Shown here piece after piece: positions 60,232-64,000 of a stretch of DNA of 64,000 bases. The stretch's first letter is position 1, and each line of letters opens with the position of its first letter. The notes beneath the pieces were generated by a model. That model did not search any database. It saw nothing but the letters and a program-made list of their open reading frames with translations, and was not told the DNA's origin. Origin of the DNA: Paenibacillus chitinolyticus NBRC 15660 (lineage in GTDB: Bacteria; Bacillota; Bacilli; Paenibacillales; NBRC-103111); contig NZ_BBJT01000005.1 of the NCBI RefSeq assembly GCF_000739915.1, positions 407,691-471,690 on the forward strand. The letters run 5' to 3'. A program made the position numbers and the translations under genes.

Positions 60232-61093
60232 GGCTGGCTTCTCTCCCGTCCGCCAGATCCGTCAGGAGAAAGTGTCGGAGCGCTTCCTTCCACGGCCGGA
60301 GCGGCTTGACGCCGATCGCCCCGGCAGCCGTATCGGCCAGCGCCGAGTGTGCCGGTCTTGCCGCCGGGAGAGGAAACATGTCGGCCTTGGCAGGGCGCAG
60401 CTTCACGCCTTCTATGCCGAGAACCCGGATGATCTCTCGGGCGAATTCGTACCGGGTGCAAACGCCTTCATTCGAGCCGTGATAAGTCCCGTATTCCTCC
60501 GTTTCAAGGAGCGAACCGATAAAGACGGCCAGATCGTAGCTGTAGGTCGGCGATCCGAATACATCGTCCACCAGTCTCAGTTCGGCTCCCCTCCTCGCTT
60601 TCTCCACGATTTTGGCGACGAAATTATTGCCCCCGCGGCCGTACAACCAGGAAGTCCGGACGATAAAATGACGCTCGCACAGCATCGACGCGAATTTTTC
60701 CCCATGCAGCTTGGAGGTCCCGTAAACACTGAGCGGATTCGGTTTATCCCGTTCAATATAAGGAGCGCCTTTACAGCCGTCAAACACGTAATCCGTGCTG
60801 ACGTAGACGAACTTCGCTCCGATGCGCTCAGCCGCTTCCGCCATGTGCCAAGTGCCTGCGGAATTTACACGGTAGGCCCGGTCGATCTCGCGTTCCGCCC
60901 CGTCCACGTCCGTATAAGCCGCCGCATGGATAATAATCTCGGGCTGTTCCCGGAATACGGCCGCGTCCACGGCCGCTCCGTCTCCCACATCCAGCTCTTG
61001 CCTGGTCAATGCTGCAAGCTTGTGCCGCGGAGTCAGTACCCGGACAAGATCGCTCCCGAGCTGTCCTCCCGCTCCGGTAATCAGTATTTTCAT
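60224..61093 (-). CDS. rfbD: dTDP-4-dehydrorhamnose reductase
   Basis: A 289-residue RmlD: KILITGAGGQLGSDLVRVL, INA-like HAAAYTDVDGAERE, VYVSTDYVFDG, NPLSVYGTSKLHGEKF (Tyr-x3-Lys) and HGSNEGVCTRYEFA are diagnostic. It reduces C4 of dTDP-4-keto-L-rhamnose with NADPH. It resembles Bacillus SpsK. The ATG at 61093 overlaps the stop of rmlB by four bases, in the order rmlA-rmlB-rmlD. Confidence 0.9.
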   Translation of the reverse strand: MKILITGAGGQLGSDLVRVLTPRHKLAALTRQELDVGDGAAVDAAVFREQPEIIIHAAAYTDVDGAEREIDRAYRVNSAGTWHMAEAAERIGAKFVYVSTDYVFDGCKGAPYIERDKPNPLSVYGTSKLHGEKFASMLCERHFIVRTSWLYGRGGNNFVAKIVEKARRGAELRLVDDVFGSPTYSYDLAVFIGSLLETEEYGTYHGSNEGVCTRYEFAREIIRVLGIEGVKLRPAKADMFPLPAARPAHSALADTAAGAIGVKPLRPWKEALRHFLLTDLADGREASHA

Positions 61094-62106
61094 GCGGGAC
61101 CGCCTCCTTTCAAGAGATGATGGCCCCGGTATTCTCCGCTTAAAATCCGCTCCCACCAGGTCCGGTTCCGGACATACCAGTCAACCGTGGAGCGCAGTCC
61201 CTCCTCAAACGTATAAGCAGGCTTCCAGCCCAGCTCGCCGGTCAGCTTGGAAGCATCGATCGCATATCTTCTGTCATGACCCGGCCGGTCCGGAGCAAAG
61301 GAGATCAGCGTATCGGGTTTGCCAAGTGCCTTCAGGACGGTCCGGGCGACTTCGAGGTTCGTGCGCTCGCTGCCTCCTCCGACGTTGTAAACTTCACCCG
61401 GCCTGCCGGATTCGAGCACGGCGGCGATCGCCGCGCAATGATCTCCGACATGAAGCCAGTCGCGCACATGCTCCCCGTCCCCGTAGAGAGGCAGCGGCAA
61501 ATCCCGCAGCGCCCGGATGATGAGAGTCGGGATCAGTTTTTCCGGAAACTGCATCGGCCCGTAATTGTTGGAGCAGCGTGTGACGGCAACCGGGTATCCG
61601 TAAGTTTCGTAGTAAGCCCGCGCCAGCAGATCCGAGCCCGCTTTGGAAGCCGAATAGGGACTGTTGGGCGCAAGTGGAGTCTGTTCGGTAAAAACGCCGG
61701 AGGTCCCGAGTGTCCCGTATACTTCGTCCGTGGAGACATGGACAAATTTCGGGACACCCTCACGGCGCGCGGCTTCCAGCAGTTGCTGGGTCCCCAGCAC
61801 ATTCGTCCGCACGAAAGTGGCGGGTTCCCGGATGCTCCGGTCCACGTGAGATTCGGCGGCGAAATGAACAACAGCGTCTATGGAGGTTCCGCCCATAAGC
61901 CGCTCAAGAAACGGGGCATCCGCGATATCTCCGCGAATAAACCGGTAACGGGGCGAATCCTGAAGATCCGTCAGATTATACGGGTTGCCCGCATACGTAA
62001 GCAGGTCCAGATTAATCAGCGAGTCCTGCGGATGGCGGTTGTGCCAGAACCGGATAAAATGACTTCCGATAAACCCCATACCGCCTGTTACGAGGAGAAC
62101 GGCCAT
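61090..62106 (-). CDS. rfbB: dTDP-glucose 4,6-dehydratase
   Basis: A 338-residue RmlB: LLVTGGMGFIGSHFIRF, HFAAESHVDRSI, STDEVYGTLG, SPYSASKAGSDLLARAY (catalytic Tyr-x3-Lys) and NNYGPMQFPEKLI are textbook. It makes dTDP-4-keto-6-deoxyglucose. It resembles Bacillus SpsJ. Its ATG overlaps the stop of the thymidylyltransferase gene by one base (TAATG). Confidence 0.94.
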   Translation of the reverse strand: MAVLLVTGGMGFIGSHFIRFWHNRHPQDSLINLDLLTYAGNPYNLTDLQDSPRYRFIRGDIADAPFLERLMGGTSIDAVVHFAAESHVDRSIREPATFVRTNVLGTQQLLEAARREGVPKFVHVSTDEVYGTLGTSGVFTEQTPLAPNSPYSASKAGSDLLARAYYETYGYPVAVTRCSNNYGPMQFPEKLIPTLIIRALRDLPLPLYGDGEHVRDWLHVGDHCAAIAAVLESGRPGEVYNVGGGSERTNLEVARTVLKALGKPDTLISFAPDRPGHDRRYAIDASKLTGELGWKPAYTFEEGLRSTVDWYVRNRTWWERILSGEYRGHHLLKGGGPA

Positions 62107-62828
62107 TACCCTTCCTCCTCCTTCCACACTTGGCGGATCGCTTCATATAGGGATTCGTGAGTTCCCGCATCCACCCACCAATTGCTCAATATCCGGTAGG
62201 CAAGCCGTCCTTTAAGAGCATACGCGTTGTTAACGTCCGTAATTTCCAGCTCTCCCCGCTTGGAGGGACGGCATGTTTTCAGAACATGGAACACCTCGGC
62301 GTCATAGAAATAAATCCCCGTCACACTGTAAGAGGATTTCGGCCTTGCCGGTTTTTCATCAATATGGACAATCCTTCCGTCCGTCAAAACAGGCACGCCG
62401 TACCGTTCAGGGTCGGGGACTTCTTTTAGCAGCACCATGGCTCCTTCAGACTGGCTTTCGAAATCGCGAAGAAACGGCTCCAGAGAATCCTGAAAAAGGT
62501 TATCCCCGAGCAGCATCACGAATTTCTTATCCCGCCCGATAAAACGCTCCGCAAGACCGAGCGCTTCGGCAATCCCCCCGGCCTGCTCCTGGACCGCGTA
62601 CGTAATGGAAACGCCCCACTGCGAGCCGCTCCCCAAATATTCCGTATACAGACCGGCGGATTGCTTGCCCGTGACCAGCAAAATCTCTTTCACGCCCGCT
62701 TCCTTCAGCTTCATCACGGAATAATGAATCATCGGATATTTCCCGACAGGCAGAAGATGCTTATTCATCAGGTTCGTCAGGGGACGCAGTCTGCTTCCCG
62801 TGCCACCCGCCAGTATAACTCCTTTCAC
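62106..62828 (-). CDS. rfbA: Glucose-1-phosphate thymidylyltransferase (short type)
   Basis: A 240-residue nucleotidyltransferase: GVILAGGTGSRLRPLTNLMN, KHLLPVGKYPMIHYSV, MLLGDNLFQ and VWWDAGTHESL-like WWVDAGTHESLYEAI. It activates glucose-1-phosphate to dTDP-glucose. The short form lacks the C-terminal dimer extension of RmlA, as in SpsI of Bacillus. The start is GTG at 62828 with AAAGGGGGA upstream. Confidence 0.9.
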   Translation of the reverse strand: MKGVILAGGTGSRLRPLTNLMNKHLLPVGKYPMIHYSVMKLKEAGVKEILLVTGKQSAGLYTEYLGSGSQWGVSITYAVQEQAGGIAEALGLAERFIGRDKKFVMLLGDNLFQDSLEPFLRDFESQSEGAMVLLKEVPDPERYGVPVLTDGRIVHIDEKPARPKSSYSVTGIYFYDAEVFHVLKTCRPSKRGELEITDVNNAYALKGRLAYRILSNWWVDAGTHESLYEAIRQVWKEEEG

Positions 62829-63013
62829 CGGACATCCCCCTTTCCCACATGCTTTCCGGAAAACAAGAAAGCCGCTGCCAACCTTCACGATTTAGTTTCC
62901 AGTTCATACCTGAAGATCACATAGTAAATCATATGCTTTTCCCTATTCCGCGAATAAGGACTCCCAACCACTCCTCTCAAAATTGGCTTTTTTACGGGGC
63001 TATCTAGCCCGGT

Positions 63014-63051
63014 GTAAAAAGAAAAACCTTCCCGTCAAAGGAAGGTTTTGA
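63014..63051 (-). terminator. Terminator of the repeat-rich protein gene
   Basis: AAAACCTTCC and GGAAGGTTTT pair, with T-rich sequence downstream on the minus strand. It lies 36 bases after the stop at 63087. Confidence 0.8.
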
Positions 63052-63086
63052 ATGATCGCTCTTTAAAAGCTTATTTTTTTAAAAGC

Positions 63087-64000
63087 TCAGTCTGCCGAAT
63101 CAGCCTTAGAGCCGACCGCGATCCAGTTTAAAACGACGTCGAACGCGAGCCCCGGCTGTGTCCGGACAATTGAGAGAACGGCCGTATTCTCCGTTTTTTG
63201 TTTGCATACCGCATAGCAGGCCGGGTGACTGGCTGTTGCCACAAGCACGTAAGAGGCATTCGCAAAAGGTTCCTCGAAGGAGATGTCGATTTCCAGCCCA
63301 TCGTCCTGCTCCTCGAAACGGAAGTCCGCCAAACCAAACTGCTGAAGCACGGCCTTTTTGCTCGAAGGAGCCTGCACCGGCCGGAAGGCCAGTTTGCTCT
63401 CTTCTACGGCACCTGCCGCCAGATGCCCGGCATGCACCGATTCCGGGGCTAGCTTCGCTTCCGTTACGGAGGCTTCCGCCAGATGGATCGGCTGGACCGC
63501 GCCTGCGGAAATTTTGCTGAAAGTAACGCTGCCCTCGGCCAAATGGCCGTTCTCGACGGATTGGCTCCGGAGATGACCTGCCCCGACGGAACCCGAAGCG
63601 AGTTTGTCTTCCGTGACAGAACCGTTTGCGAGATGATCCGTGTCCACGGCATCGTCTTGCAAATGCACGCTTCCTACGGCCGATGGCGCCAGCTTAGCGG
63701 AAGATACCGCTTCGTCCGCAAGCTTTTCACCGGTCACCGCCCTGTTCGCGATAAGGAGAGACAGAACCGAGGAAGCCTGCAAATGCCCGCTCGCCACAGA
63801 TCCCATCGCCAGGTGATCTTCCGTGATGCTGTTCGGAGCCAAGTGGGTTCCGTGTTGTTGATCGGCAAGCTCCCGGATCGGAAGCGCGTCCGGATGAAGG
63901 TGCGCCAGCGTGATCGTTCCCGGCTGGACGTGATCGCCGGTTACGGCACCTTGTGCCAGCGTTTCACTTGTTACGGCTCCTGCCGCTAGCGCCTCGCTCG
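63087..64000 (-). CDS. Repeat-rich protein (xGSVTxxKLA/HLA repeats), 5' end outside window
   Basis: The frame is open through the right edge, so at least 304 residues are visible and the start is missing. Most of the visible part is a series of degenerate 10-12-residue repeats such as LASGSVGAGHL, LAEGSVTFSKI, LAPESVHAGHL and LAAGAVEESKL; these form an Ala/Ser/His-rich likely beta-helix or fibre. The last 80 residues are a separate domain ending VVLNWIAVGSKADSAD, similar in style to WIAG-tail proteins of Paenibacillus (name recalled, not verified). It is likely a surface or spore-appendage protein at the locus end. Confidence 0.7.
   Translation of the reverse strand, partial: SEALAAGAVTSETLAQGAVTGDHVQPGTITLAHLHPDALPIRELADQQHGTHLAPNSITEDHLAMGSVASGHLQASSVLSLLIANRAVTGEKLADEAVSSAKLAPSAVGSVHLQDDAVDTDHLANGSVTEDKLASGSVGAGHLRSQSVENGHLAEGSVTFSKISAGAVQPIHLAEASVTEAKLAPESVHAGHLAAGAVEESKLAFRPVQAPSSKKAVLQQFGLADFRFEEQDDGLEIDISFEEPFANASYVLVATASHPACYAVCKQKTENTAVLSIVRTQPGLAFDVVLNWIAVGSKADSAD

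Overview
The window looks like chromosome of a moderately GC-rich, endospore-forming Paenibacillaceae (Paenibacillus or a close relative). The evidence is a near-identical GerE regulator, a GerM lipoprotein, SLH-domain surface proteins, a CcpN/PpsR/PpdK gluconeogenic set, a FapR-type operator at a fabH gene, CgeB-family proteins and strong AGGAGG-type ribosome-binding sites. No rRNA, tRNA, CRISPR array or complete insertion sequence was recognised.

Layout. 1-11 kb is ordinary chromosome: gerM (cut by the left edge), a PgpA-like gene, an XRE regulator with its membrane-protein partner and a perfect operator palindrome, an MBL-fold hydrolase with a methyltransferase, a CorA transporter, a CidR-like LysR gene divergent from cidA-cidB, a large SLH/Ig-like surface protein and a stalk-domain protein. 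11.1-18.3 kb is an AT-richer accessory island. It starts at gerE (with a sigma-K-like promoter). The 3' end of gerE plus the following gene's start are duplicated on both sides of about 4 kb holding a GrpB-family gene, an orphan 439-aa protein, a small XRE protein and a replication-initiator-like HTH protein. This resembles an old single-crossover integration. Small membrane and DUF3139 genes follow, one of them broken.

18.4-24.2 kb is a carbon-switch region: ppdK, ccpN and the PPDK regulatory protein gene in one direction, a tiny SR1P-like (GapA-binding peptide) gene overlapping the ppdK start, and glpX divergent from them. 24.4-32.3 kb holds an SLH/PrcB-like protein, an M23 peptidase lipoprotein, a two-component system, an NCS2 permease and a FapR-controlled fabH.

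32.4-64 kb is one large surface-glycan locus, probably for the spore surface. It contains about ten glycosyltransferases, two CgeB-family proteins, two DUF1796 predicted papain-like proteins, two paralogous sialidase-fold BNR proteins without signal peptides, several small orphan proteins, a three-gene set for a UDP-2-acetamido-2,6-dideoxy-L-hexose (L-QuiNAc/L-FucNAc type), the rmlA-rmlB-rmlD part of a dTDP-6-deoxyhexose pathway without rmlC, and a repeat-rich protein running off the right edge. Lysine/arginine-rich tails recur on several enzymes, and a GY-x2-G-x3-G-x3-G motif recurs in three adjacent genes. These shared features suggest that the locus works as a coordinated, possibly spore-coat-tethered glycosylation system. 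That reading is inference.
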